DNA of 64,000 nucleotides from Paenibacillus methanolicus. GTDB taxonomy: Bacteria > Bacillota > Bacilli > Paenibacillales > Paenibacillaceae. Below, piece after piece: positions 9,136-17,946 of the stretch (its first letter is position 1; every line of letters begins with the position of its first letter). The notes under the pieces are model-generated. The model was not told the origin of the DNA. It searched no databases and saw only the letters and a program-made list of their open reading frames with translations. A program made the translations under genes and the position numbers. The stretch covers positions 992,001 through 1,056,000 of the forward strand of contig NZ_VNHS01000001.1 of the NCBI RefSeq assembly GCF_008124765.1. Direction: 5' to 3'.

Positions 9136-9522
9136 ATGGGACAGTTAGTCTGTCAAGGCGCGATGCTGCAATGCTCGTTCGGCGCGGCCCCAAGCACGCT
9201 GAACGTGCTGCCCGCGAACCGCGTCCTAACGTCGACGCCGATCGCGAATATCATGGATAACAAACCGATGATGAATATCTTGCCTTTCGGGATGTGCCAA
9301 TCGTTGGCCAACCCGACCGTCGCTTCGGCAACGGCGGCCGCGTTCGGCGCGTTAACGCCTATGCCGTGCATCCCGGTCACGGCCGCGCCGTGGGCGCCCG
9401 GCTCGCCGACCGTGCTGGTCAGCAATTTCCCGGCGCTCAACAATTCATCCAAATGCATGTGCAACTGGGGCGGCGTCATACAAGTCGCGATGCCCGGCCA
9501 GTTCACGATCCAGGTGCCCTAA
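9136..9522 (+). CDS. PAAR-like (DUF4280) spike-tip protein
   Basis: A 128-residue protein with the DUF4280 pattern: it opens MGQLVCQGAMLQCSFGAAPS, contains paired glycine/proline/cysteine turns (PFGMCQSLANP, PMPCIPVTAAPW) and ends in KCMCNWGGVIQV. DUF4280 proteins form the PAAR-like cone that caps the VgrG/gpV spike of contractile injection systems. AGGAGA lies 8 bases before the ATG. The stop overlaps the start of the MORN gene by one base (TAATG), so the two are translationally coupled. The injection-system operon has no other PAAR-like gene, so this is the likely tip although it lies outside the operon and on the other strand. Confidence 0.85.
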   Translation: MGQLVCQGAMLQCSFGAAPSTLNVLPANRVLTSTPIANIMDNKPMMNILPFGMCQSLANPTVASATAAAFGALTPMPCIPVTAAPWAPGSPTVLVSNFPALNNSSKCMCNWGGVIQVAMPGQFTIQVP

Positions 9523-11486
9523 TGAAAATGATCGAGCAATTCCTCAAACCATTCATCAATCCGATCCGCAAACGAGTGCTCGCTCCGCTCCGGCAAGCGA
9601 AGCAATTGCCGAAGTTCATTATGGCTTGGCTTCAGAAGTTCGTGCGCGGCATTCTCAATCCGAAAGATCAGTCGGTCAAGAACTATTTCCCGCTCGGACG
9701 GTTCTACATCGCCAAGAAGCTGGTCGTCATCATTTTGCTGATCGCGCTGGTCATCGTGTACTTCGGGTTCATCAAGCCGCCTAAATTCGTGAACAAACTG
9801 TTCTCGCGCACCCCGACGATCGAGGCCTCTTCGAAAGCGGCGGAAGGCTTCACCGGCACGGCCAAAGTCGAGAATGCCGAAGGTCGGCTTATCTATGAAG
9901 GACCGCTAGCCGAAGGCATGTACGAAGGCGCGGGCGTCCTCTATGACGGCAACGGCGCCGTGATGTATCGGGGCGATTTCGCGAAAGGCCTCAAGGAAGG
10001 CAGCGGCACGCTCTACGGCGCGGACGGCAGCGTGATCTACAAAGGCGCGTTCGCGCTGGATCAGTATGCCGGGGCCGGCATTCTCTACTATCCCGGAGGC
10101 AAGCAAGTCAAATATGAAGGCGACTTTGCCGCCGGCAAGTTTGAAGGTAACGGCACGCTCTATGACGAACAAGGAAACATGGTGTATACGGGCGCATTCC
10201 TGCAGGATAGCTACGCAGGCGCTGGAAAATCCTTCGATCAAGGCGGCAAGCCGAGGTATGAAGGAAATTGGAGCGGCGGCGTCTATGAAGGCGAAGGCAA
10301 GCTGTTCCGCAAGGACGGCAGCGTAGAATTCGAAGGGCTGTTCAAGAGCGGCGCGCTCGCCGGCGAAGGCACCGAATATTATCCTTCCGGCGCGGTCAAG
10401 TACAAAGGGCTGTTCCAGCAGGGCAAATACAGCGGCGCAGGCACATTGTCGGACGAAACCGGAGCGGCATTGTACACCGGCAATTTCCTAGGAGGCGTCG
10501 CGAACGGCGACGGACAGGCATTCGCGAGCGGCGGCACGCTCCTGTATGCCGGCAAATTCAAGAACGGCGTCTATGATGGCGTCGGCACGATGCACGATCA
10601 AGACGGCAACCCGTTCTACAAAGGCTTCTTCAAAAGCGGCAGCATTCATGCACAGGGGTTCCTGGACCAAACGCGCAAGAAACTGCTCGATGTGCTAGGC
10701 GAGCCGGACCCGCCTGCCGAAGAAACGGCGGAAGAAGAACAACCGGAAGAATCGGCGGAAACGCCGGAAGATAGCCCGGCAAGCGACGATGCCGAAGCGG
10801 CGACGAACGGGAACGAGACGAATCCAAGCACGACGCCGACGATTCCGCAGACACCGGTCTTAACGCCTTCGCAAGATAACGCCGACACGGACGCGTCGAG
10901 CGGCACCTCCCCAACTTCGCCATCGCCGCCTCCGATTAGCACAGGAGATGAAACTGGCGATCCGTCGGGCACGACGGATGACGGCACCGCGAAACCGGCC
11001 AGCTGGCAGAACGCCTTGTTCGGCGGCTCGGTTCGGCTAGCCAGCAGCGGGGATAACCCGGAGAATGACATCAACGAGATGGACGAGATCGATCCGGGCA
11101 GCGATACGCCGGCGTCGAACGCCGCCAAGGATGCAACGGCGAAGGATGCGGAGAACGCCGATCCGGGTGCTGTCGCGCCGCTCGGTTCGTCCCCTAATTT
11201 GCTCGTATATGGCGCGTTCCAGATGTCGTTCGTTATGCAGGCCGACGAAGCAAATCCGGAGGAATCGTACGTATCGGAGATTAATCTGTGGAATAAACCG
11301 GTCATCGCCGAGATATTGAAATTGACCGAAGCACAGAAATTGAAAGGTCAAAAAGCGACGCTCTCCGCGGACAAAACGGTCGTCATCTACTTATGGGGTA
11401 ACGATATACTCACCTTTACGTACCTCAAAAACAAGCCGCAACCGGTTCGGCTGACGATTGTCAAGACGCTGAGCAGTCAGCGCTAA
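9522..11486 (+). CDS. Membrane-anchored MORN-repeat protein
   Basis: A 654-residue protein. A basic amphipathic N-terminus (1-62) leads to one TM helix (about 66-84, KLVVIILLIALVIVYFGFI). Residues about 121-380 hold around ten to eleven MORN-type repeats of about 23 residues with the core Y-x-G-x-F/L-x-x-G-x-x-x-G-x-G-x-L-Y-x-x-x-G (for example YRGDFAKGLKEGSGTLY). A Pro/Glu/Thr/Ser-rich linker (about 395-560) and a small C-terminal domain follow. The ATG at 9522 overlaps the stop of the PAAR-like gene, and a longer in-frame reading that starts inside that gene has no ribosome binding site. MORN sheets bind lipids or proteins; here the protein may tether or gate the spike tip at the membrane, or be an effector or immunity partner. 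Function is not known. Confidence 0.82.
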   Translation: MKMIEQFLKPFINPIRKRVLAPLRQAKQLPKFIMAWLQKFVRGILNPKDQSVKNYFPLGRFYIAKKLVVIILLIALVIVYFGFIKPPKFVNKLFSRTPTIEASSKAAEGFTGTAKVENAEGRLIYEGPLAEGMYEGAGVLYDGNGAVMYRGDFAKGLKEGSGTLYGADGSVIYKGAFALDQYAGAGILYYPGGKQVKYEGDFAAGKFEGNGTLYDEQGNMVYTGAFLQDSYAGAGKSFDQGGKPRYEGNWSGGVYEGEGKLFRKDGSVEFEGLFKSGALAGEGTEYYPSGAVKYKGLFQQGKYSGAGTLSDETGAALYTGNFLGGVANGDGQAFASGGTLLYAGKFKNGVYDGVGTMHDQDGNPFYKGFFKSGSIHAQGFLDQTRKKLLDVLGEPDPPAEETAEEEQPEESAETPEDSPASDDAEAATNGNETNPSTTPTIPQTPVLTPSQDNADTDASSGTSPTSPSPPPISTGDETGDPSGTTDDGTAKPASWQNALFGGSVRLASSGDNPENDINEMDEIDPGSDTPASNAAKDATAKDAENADPGAVAPLGSSPNLLVYGAFQMSFVMQADEANPEESYVSEINLWNKPVIAEILKLTEAQKLKGQKATLSADKTVVIYLWGNDILTFTYLKNKPQPVRLTIVKTLSSQR

Positions 11487-11537
11487 CCTTCATCATCTCC
11501 TTCCACTTTATCAACTACGTTCATATGCCTTCAGCTG

Positions 11538-11572
11538 CCTTCTCTTGCCTTCGCGCGAGAGAAGGTTTTTTT
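11538..11572 (+). terminator. Rho-independent terminator after the PAAR/MORN pair
   Basis: CCTTCTCT at 11538-11545 pairs with AGAGAAGG at 11558-11565 and is followed by seven T. Confidence 0.85.
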
Positions 11573-11654
11573 CTCTGCGCATGACGCGGATTGGACTGCG
11601 TTCACTGAGGATACCGAACGTCGGGATCGTCTTTAATTACAGCTTCAAGAAAGA

Positions 11655-11686
11655 CCAAAAAACCGTGCAGCCCATAGGCCGCACGG
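11655..11686 (-). terminator. Terminator of the injection-system operon
   Basis: Read on the minus strand, CCGTGCGGCC, a CTATG-type loop and GGCTGCACGG form a 10-pair stem with one G-U, followed by TTTTTTGG. It lies 72 bases past the last gene of the operon. Confidence 0.85.
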
Positions 11687-11757
11687 CGTTATAACGTCAC
11701 TTATTCGGAATGATGGCATTAGCAAGACGTAGTCCTCTATTCCAGCTTTCGCATGAC

Positions 11758-13434
11758 TTACTTTCCCGACAAGTCTTCCTCTTTGGCTGCCGCGGCTTCT
11801 TTCGTGGCCGCCTTGGCCGTAGAGACGACCGCCGCGGTCTCGGCGCCGGGCAGCTTTTTGAATGCCCACCAGCGAAGCTTGATCGCCGACGCTTCCGTCG
11901 CTTGACTGAGCTTCATGCCGATCCGGAACGCCCCTTTGGCCGGATAAACGATCGTGCCGAACGTGACGTTCGGCAGCGGCGACTCGAACTCGCTCCCTTT
12001 GAAGACGTCGGCGTTGCCGTAATACACTTGGTCGCCGGATTGGAGCAAGTCGCTGGTCACATGGATATCTTTCTCTTCCAGTCCGACCTGCACGTAGAAT
12101 TGACCGGCGCCGAGCGTAGACGCGATTTCTTCGGTCACGTAGCTTTTCTGTCCCCGGCTAAAAAAGTACAGGCCGCTCTTGTTACTTGGTTCGAGCTCCA
12201 CCGTTACCGTCCCCGTGGCGATCTCGTCCTGGATATGCTGCGGCTGCGGCACGCCAAGCTTGAACGTGAACTCGCTCCGGTCGGGGTTGAAGTCGACATT
12301 GAGCTCCGGCTTCGAGCCGTATGGCAGCTCGGTCGCCTCGGATTTCGTGAAGAACCGGCTGTCCGCATCCTGACCGCCGAAGCCCCCGATTCGCTGCAGC
12401 AGCGACGGATTGTGCACGAACTCCCCGAATGGCACGCGTTCGACCTTCTCGATCATGTAGGTCGGTCCCATTTTCATCAGGCTGATCTTGGCCAAGCAGA
12501 TGCTTTGCTCCGCCATGCCGTCCAGCGATTGATCCAGCGTCCGTTCGAAATAATCGCGCAATACCCGCTCGGGAACCCGATCGTGAATGAGCTCGACTTC
12601 ATGACGCGGGTTAGCGTCGACCGCGACCTTCGCGTCGCCGATCGTCAGCTTCACGCTCTCGCGCAGAATGCGCAGCGCCGCTTTGCCGCTGGCGGGATTA
12701 CCGGCTTTGACCGCGTATTTGAACGTATATTCCGTATCGCGTCCGTCTCCCGGATCGGCAAAGGCAACATGGCGGTTGCTTGCGCCGATCGGCGACAGCG
12801 CGTCGCATTCGTAGTCGAATTCGATCGCGATCTTCGGCGTCTGCAGCGTCTTCTCGATGACGAGCGTCACGTCGGTCACCGAGTCGGGATTCAAATACTT
12901 CGGCATGCGCTGGTAGATCCGGACATGTCCGTCCTGGTAGATCGGCGCGATCGTCTCCGTCAGCCGCACGTATTCGAACGAAGCCGGATCCGGCGCCTCC
13001 TCGGTCACGAACAATCGGTAGCTCTCGAGAATGCGGTTATATTCGCTGACTTCCTCCGACCGCACCGCCGAATTGGCGATCGCATGCACCGGTTCCTTGC
13101 CCTTCTCGTCATAAGCGACGTATAAGTAGACATTCTTCATGTATTCGTTGTTCGTAAAGCCGTCGATCATGGACAGCTTCTGCGTAACCGGCGACGGGAT
13201 GACGATCTCCCGGCCGGCATAGTCGATCGCGACGCCCATCTCGACCGTGACCGATTTGTCGTCCACCGCCACGACTTGCATACCGGATACGACGCCGCTT
13301 CCCGTCGTCAGCCGATTCAGCAGCCGGCGCTTGTCGTTCGCGTATTTCTGTTCCGATTCAAAGTCGCGCACCGTCAATAGCTTGCCATAGAAATAACGGT
13401 TCCGCTCGAACGGGTAATACCGGCTTCTCTTCAC
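11758..13434 (-). CDS. Injection-system baseplate-associated protein of unknown function
   Basis: About 558 residues. The N-terminus has the motif RNRYFYGKLLTVRDF followed by a helix and NRLTTGSGVVSGMQV; similar 'YxxGxLLTxxDF' openings recur in proteins at the end of eCIS operons, which suggests docking to the baseplate. The rest is strand-rich with segments such as YLYVAYDE and VTLVIEKT and a C-terminal KAATKEAAAAKEE tail; no enzyme motif is seen. GTG at 13434 is preferred: AAGGGG lies 8 bases upstream, whereas GTG at 13443 directly abuts that site. It is the last gene of the operon and might serve as tail-fibre adaptor or receptor-binding part, since no classical fibre gene is present. Confidence 0.7.
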   Translation of the reverse strand: MKRSRYYPFERNRYFYGKLLTVRDFESEQKYANDKRRLLNRLTTGSGVVSGMQVVAVDDKSVTVEMGVAIDYAGREIVIPSPVTQKLSMIDGFTNNEYMKNVYLYVAYDEKGKEPVHAIANSAVRSEEVSEYNRILESYRLFVTEEAPDPASFEYVRLTETIAPIYQDGHVRIYQRMPKYLNPDSVTDVTLVIEKTLQTPKIAIEFDYECDALSPIGASNRHVAFADPGDGRDTEYTFKYAVKAGNPASGKAALRILRESVKLTIGDAKVAVDANPRHEVELIHDRVPERVLRDYFERTLDQSLDGMAEQSICLAKISLMKMGPTYMIEKVERVPFGEFVHNPSLLQRIGGFGGQDADSRFFTKSEATELPYGSKPELNVDFNPDRSEFTFKLGVPQPQHIQDEIATGTVTVELEPSNKSGLYFFSRGQKSYVTEEIASTLGAGQFYVQVGLEEKDIHVTSDLLQSGDQVYYGNADVFKGSEFESPLPNVTFGTIVYPAKGAFRIGMKLSQATEASAIKLRWWAFKKLPGAETAAVVSTAKAATKEAAAAKEEDLSGK

Positions 13435-13492
13435 GCTCTCCACCCCTTGATCAATTTAAGCAGCAGGTTTGACGGCATCCTGCCAGGCTCCC

Positions 13493-15595
13493 CTATTCCA
13501 GCTCCGAATCCAGTCCCAGTCGCGTATGCGAATCGAGTCGCCGGTCTCGATCGACATCGACGAGCAGCGTATCGCTCGGCATGGAACGGTCCGGATTTAG
13601 CGTCAGCAGCGAAGGCTCCGTCAGCACCGTATTCAGCTCCAAGTACGTATGCATATCCAAGTACATCCACGGCTGCAGCACGACCAGGCGGGCTTCGGTA
13701 AAAGCGGGCTTTTGTTCGTCCAGCATGCGCTGCAGCATGAGACGCTGCTTCTCGGTCGGCGCCTGCTCCATCGTCACGAGGACGGAGAAGCTGCTCGGAT
13801 TCATGCCGTACAGCAAATCGGTAACCGCTCGCAGGTCGGCCGATTCGCGCATCGCTTTATATTGGAAATATTCAATAATATGCGGCTTGCGGCCCGTATA
13901 AATGTCAACCATCGTTTCGATGCCCTTTCGCGTGCCGCGATAGCGATAAAGCTGCGGCGCTTCTTGGATGAATCGCCGGATCTGCGCGTCCGTCCAATGC
14001 TCGTCGACCTCGATGCCGAGCCAGCTTCCGAGCCAGCGCAGCGCAGGTCCCGCGACCAAGTCGCTATCGAACCGTCTTGGCAAATCGGCGATATCCGACT
14101 CGACGCGATCGAACATGGAACCGAAGAGCGCGAGGAACCGCTCCATGAAGCCGCCGGGATCCTGTTGGTACATCGCGGGCAAGTAGGACAGATACGTCAG
14201 TCTCGGGAAGTAGACGCGAAGCCGGTTCAGCCGCGGCGTCTTGCGCTCGCTTCCTATCCACTCGAGCTTCAGCCACATGTAGCGGCCTTTCGCCTCGAAG
14301 AACAGCGCGTCTTTCGGATTGATGACCGGCTCGGACCACATCTCCGCCAGCAGTCTATTTTTCTCCCGAAGACTAAGTGCAGGGTCGCGGAGGAGCGCAT
14401 CCACGTTGACGATTCGCCCATTGATCACCAGACTATCCCGGTCCGAGCAAAAGTAGGACAGCCGAAGCTGCGTCTCGTCGGGAATGTCGGCGTCAAGCTG
14501 CATTTTGTGCCAGACCGTCTCCGCTTCGCGGCTATCGAGCGCAGGCATGAGCAGGAGCCCCTCCAGCATGCCGCTCTCCTCGTTCTCGAGCGTTCGGCGC
14601 TGCAGCTCCAACACCGTAATCGTGGCGCGCTCCGCCTCGGCGTTCAGAATGTACATCCGGTCCCGGTCGCCGAAGATCAGCTTATCGGCTTTGCCCCGGA
14701 AGCCCGGCACTTTGTTAATCCACTCGCCCGTCTCGCCCAGATTCAGAATGAAGCGGTCGTCCTCCCCTTCGTCGTCCACATGGCGAGAATCCCCGATGTA
14801 GAGCTGATTGCGGGAGTCGATCGCCAGCCCCGCGAACTGCAGCGAAGGCAAATAGATCCGGGAAGGCGAGTCTCCGTCGTGCGGAAAGCCGACCAGAAAG
14901 TGACCGGCGGCATCGAACACGAATACGTCCTGCTTGGACGAGACGGCCAAATAATAGCGGTAGCGCAAGCGACGAACGGGTACTTGTTCTTTCGTCCGCC
15001 ATTTGTCGTCTTCGATAACGGCTACCACGTCGCCGGCCTTGCCGATCTGGACGATGCCCATCCGTCCGCCGGCCGGAGAGATCCACTCGCCTTGGTCGGA
15101 GCGCACGGCGTCGAGCGGCGTAACCACGTAGAAGAAGCGGTCGTCCGAAGCGGCGGCAAGCGGCAGGATCGGCATGCCTTGCAGGTCGCCGAAGCTCCAA
15201 TACGTCTGCGAGTTGGATACCGAATAAGCCGCGAGCGATTGTTCTCGCTCCATGTCGCCCACGAGCAGCATCTCACCGGATGCGGCCAACAAGGCTTGAT
15301 GGCCGAACAATCCATGTCCGCCCGGGAAGAGACGCTCGTGATGCCGATTCTCTTGGTCGTACATCCAGACGTCGCCGCTCTCGTCCAGCACGTACAGCCG
15401 ACCGTATGGTCCGATGGCGAAATCGCGTACGTCCCGGATCCCGTCCAGACCGCTCAATTGAACCGTGCTGCGGATGCCGTATTTATACGTCTGCCCGATG
15501 CGCAGTCCGTCTTTGGACCATTCGAGATTGCTGGTCTGGCCGTTTGCCCAGTCCGTTTCCTTGTTGAAGGAAAAATATAACGGGTCGCGTTCCAG
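13493..15595 (-). CDS. Phage-tail-like tip protein with propeller repeats, probable CTG start
   Basis: About 700 residues. Residues about 50-330 look like beta-propeller/NHL blades (YGRLYVLDESGDVWMYD, RNQLYIGDSRHV, DRMYILNAEAE); residues about 446-646 match the P2 gpI/TIGR02242-type tail domain (YLPAMYQQDPGGFMERFLAL, GPALRWLGSWLGIEVDEHW, RRFIQEAPQLYRYRGTRKGI). The only start with a ribosome binding site is CTG at 15595: AAAGGAGG lies exactly 9 bases upstream and an in-frame stop lies six codons further up. The next NTG codon, TTG at 15457, has no site and would remove 46 residues that belong to the fold. It follows the second baseplate J-like gene and probably shapes the baseplate rim. Confidence 0.85.
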   Translation of the reverse strand: MERDPLYFSFNKETDWANGQTSNLEWSKDGLRIGQTYKYGIRSTVQLSGLDGIRDVRDFAIGPYGRLYVLDESGDVWMYDQENRHHERLFPGGHGLFGHQALLAASGEMLLVGDMEREQSLAAYSVSNSQTYWSFGDLQGMPILPLAAASDDRFFYVVTPLDAVRSDQGEWISPAGGRMGIVQIGKAGDVVAVIEDDKWRTKEQVPVRRLRYRYYLAVSSKQDVFVFDAAGHFLVGFPHDGDSPSRIYLPSLQFAGLAIDSRNQLYIGDSRHVDDEGEDDRFILNLGETGEWINKVPGFRGKADKLIFGDRDRMYILNAEAERATITVLELQRRTLENEESGMLEGLLLMPALDSREAETVWHKMQLDADIPDETQLRLSYFCSDRDSLVINGRIVNVDALLRDPALSLREKNRLLAEMWSEPVINPKDALFFEAKGRYMWLKLEWIGSERKTPRLNRLRVYFPRLTYLSYLPAMYQQDPGGFMERFLALFGSMFDRVESDIADLPRRFDSDLVAGPALRWLGSWLGIEVDEHWTDAQIRRFIQEAPQLYRYRGTRKGIETMVDIYTGRKPHIIEYFQYKAMRESADLRAVTDLLYGMNPSSFSVLVTMEQAPTEKQRLMLQRMLDEQKPAFTEARLVVLQPWMYLDMHTYLELNTVLTEPSLLTLNPDRSMPSDTLLVDVDRDRRLDSHTRLGLDSELE

Positions 15596-15636
15596 AGACG
15601 CTCGCCTCCTTTCTTATGCGCGGATGACGGATTAAG

Positions 15637-17946
15637 CTAGACGTTCAATCGGCTGATGAGTTCGATCTCATGCTCGCCCGAGTAAACGAGGCCGTACGGC
15701 GGAAGCGCGATATCGCCCGATGGCGTCCGGTTCCACTGTTTGCCGTCCGCGTCCAACCACAGTTCCTGGATGTAGCAGACGCCGTCCATCGCGTTCATGA
15801 TGCTGTACAGGTCGCTCTTATGAACCGTTCGGCCGAAGGTCCAGCCGGGAGAGCCGTCTTTGCCGTCAAGCGGCTTGAGCAGCTTGTTCAGGGCCGCCGC
15901 AACCTTCCCGTGCTCGTCGACGAAATGCGGCTCCACGACGATAACGGCATGCACGGTTATCCGAATGTAAGCCGGCGGAATAACGTGCGTCTCCGTCGTG
16001 ATCAACCGGCGGTCGTCCAAGTGCCTCTTCACGGTTTGCAGGAATCCCGCGCTCGGCTTCGGGGTCAATACCGGACTGGCGGGCACGACGACGACCGTCA
16101 GTTGACCCGGAGATTGCTCCCGCGGATAATCCGCCAATCCCTTCGTATACAGCGGCAGCGCCTTCACGCGAGCGACGCGTACGCCGGGCGTTCGCCGGAC
16201 GATAAATTCCGTATCCTCGGCCGTCACCGCGCGGAACGGCCGCGCGAGCTCGCCGCGGACCCGATCGATGCACGCTTCGATCGTTTCGCGCTCCGTGCCG
16301 CCGCGAGCGTACTGATGGTTGGTTACTTGCAACCCCCGGTCCGCATAGAAGTCATCTGCGATCCGGTCGATATAATGCGGCTTCACGTTGCCGCGGCTGC
16401 CGCCGCCATACGCGCACGCGACGATGCAAATATTCGGCTTCTCGCTTGCCGTCGGGACGAGCCCGCGCTCGTTGTCGCCGAAACGCAGCTCTTGCGCGGC
16501 TTCGTCCCAGACGTAGTGGCGGTCGGAAGCATCCGAGGCGTCGAAATCGTCCACCTCGATCCAATCCTCCCACTGCCATTGATCGTCCCGGAGCTGCCCG
16601 ATTTGGAGCCGGAACCGGCCGTTCTGCAGCGGATGATCGTATACGGCCACTTTCTGCCCCGGAAGTCCGTTCGTCATGCCGATCAAGCGCTTATCATTCA
16701 GCTCGTCCGAATAGGCGATCACGCGCAGCAGCGGTTTGCCCGCCATGGACGCGGCCGTCTCCGCCGCGATCCCTTCTACGATGACGGTAATCTCGCCCGC
16801 TTCCGGTTGCCGAATCAATCGGTATCCGGCGGTTACGCGCGGCATGTCGTCCGCATAATCGAAGGCGCTATCGCTGCCGCTTCGAGGCAGATCCGTCCAT
16901 TGTCCGCGTTCGTTCGCGAGTTGAACCCGCAGCGACCCGTGAACCCCCAGATGGGAGCTAAGCCGGATCGATTGTTCCGCCTTGCCGTTGCCCTTTGTAT
17001 CGTACAGGACGACATGCGTATCCTGCTGGACCGCCTGAACCGTATTCAGGGCAATATGCTCGATCCGGGGGGGACTCTCGTAGCCGTCTTCTTCGATCGT
17101 GCAGCAGATCCAGCACCGTCCGCGGTCGTTGGCGGGATGCACCATCACCTGGCGCATCGGATGCGGAATCCGGATCGTGATCGTGCCGCTATACATCAGC
17201 TGCAGCGTCTCGTCCCGCACGATATCGAGCGGCAGCCAAGCCGATGGCCGAACGGCGCCGAGACCGGAAGCATCCGATACGGCAAGGTCGGCCTGATTCT
17301 CCGTGCCGTAGAACTTCCACGATACGGCCGCCGACGGCACCACCTCCTGCTGCGGATGGCGGGCGGGCACGAAGGTCGTCCCTTCCTCCTCGGCAAGCGT
17401 CACCGAAATCGTCAGCTCGTCCCCTGCGGCGAGCTCGCGGTCGAAAGCCATGTAGAACCGGTTGCCCGCTCTGGCATCCGCGCCGAACGCGAAGAAGGAG
17501 ACCCCTACGTTGTCGTTCGTGGACGTATAATCATTGGCTTCCCTGTCGGTACGCACGATGATGCGGTCCAGCTTGGCCGGATGCAGCACGATGCGCTCGA
17601 CCGTCTCGAACCGTTGATCGATCCCGTCCAGCTTCGTCCCTTCGGGCAGCATGAGCGAGCGGTCCAGACCGCTGAAGCTGACCGCCGCCCTCGCTCTGCT
17701 CGGAAGCTTCGGCTTCGTGCCGAGCAGCTTCAGGAACTTAAGTTGGATCCGCAGCGGAACGCGATTCATGTAGAACTGCTGCATCTCGGTTAGCCAAGCG
17801 AACATTTCGATGAGCGTGATGCCCGGATCATGGGCGTTCTCGTCCGTCCAGTCCGGCATCCACTTCGGAATGGCGCGTCTGGCTTCCTGCACGATCTGCT
17901 CAAATTTGCGATCATCCAAATTCGGGGATGGCAGCATGCCGGTCAC
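15637..17946 (-). CDS. Putative baseplate assembly protein, gpJ/gp6-like (second copy)
   Basis: A 769-residue baseplate protein of the TIGR02243-like family. It opens with the shared signature IPKWMPDWTDENAHDPGITLIEMFAWLTEMQQFYMNRVP, of which the DPGITLIEMFAWLTE core is the hallmark. A middle part holds strand-rich insertions (FGDNERGLVP), and the C-terminal part resembles baseplate_J (GGTERETIEACIDRVRGEL, then VRRTPGVRVARVKALP). Its start overlaps the stop of the upstream paralogue by four bases (ATGA). Afp11- and Afp12-like pairs form the wedge ring that links the spike to the sheath; this is likely the second member. Confidence 0.92.
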   Translation of the reverse strand: MTGMLPSPNLDDRKFEQIVQEARRAIPKWMPDWTDENAHDPGITLIEMFAWLTEMQQFYMNRVPLRIQLKFLKLLGTKPKLPSRARAAVSFSGLDRSLMLPEGTKLDGIDQRFETVERIVLHPAKLDRIIVRTDREANDYTSTNDNVGVSFFAFGADARAGNRFYMAFDRELAAGDELTISVTLAEEEGTTFVPARHPQQEVVPSAAVSWKFYGTENQADLAVSDASGLGAVRPSAWLPLDIVRDETLQLMYSGTITIRIPHPMRQVMVHPANDRGRCWICCTIEEDGYESPPRIEHIALNTVQAVQQDTHVVLYDTKGNGKAEQSIRLSSHLGVHGSLRVQLANERGQWTDLPRSGSDSAFDYADDMPRVTAGYRLIRQPEAGEITVIVEGIAAETAASMAGKPLLRVIAYSDELNDKRLIGMTNGLPGQKVAVYDHPLQNGRFRLQIGQLRDDQWQWEDWIEVDDFDASDASDRHYVWDEAAQELRFGDNERGLVPTASEKPNICIVACAYGGGSRGNVKPHYIDRIADDFYADRGLQVTNHQYARGGTERETIEACIDRVRGELARPFRAVTAEDTEFIVRRTPGVRVARVKALPLYTKGLADYPREQSPGQLTVVVVPASPVLTPKPSAGFLQTVKRHLDDRRLITTETHVIPPAYIRITVHAVIVVEPHFVDEHGKVAAALNKLLKPLDGKDGSPGWTFGRTVHKSDLYSIMNAMDGVCYIQELWLDADGKQWNRTPSGDIALPPYGLVYSGEHEIELISRLNV

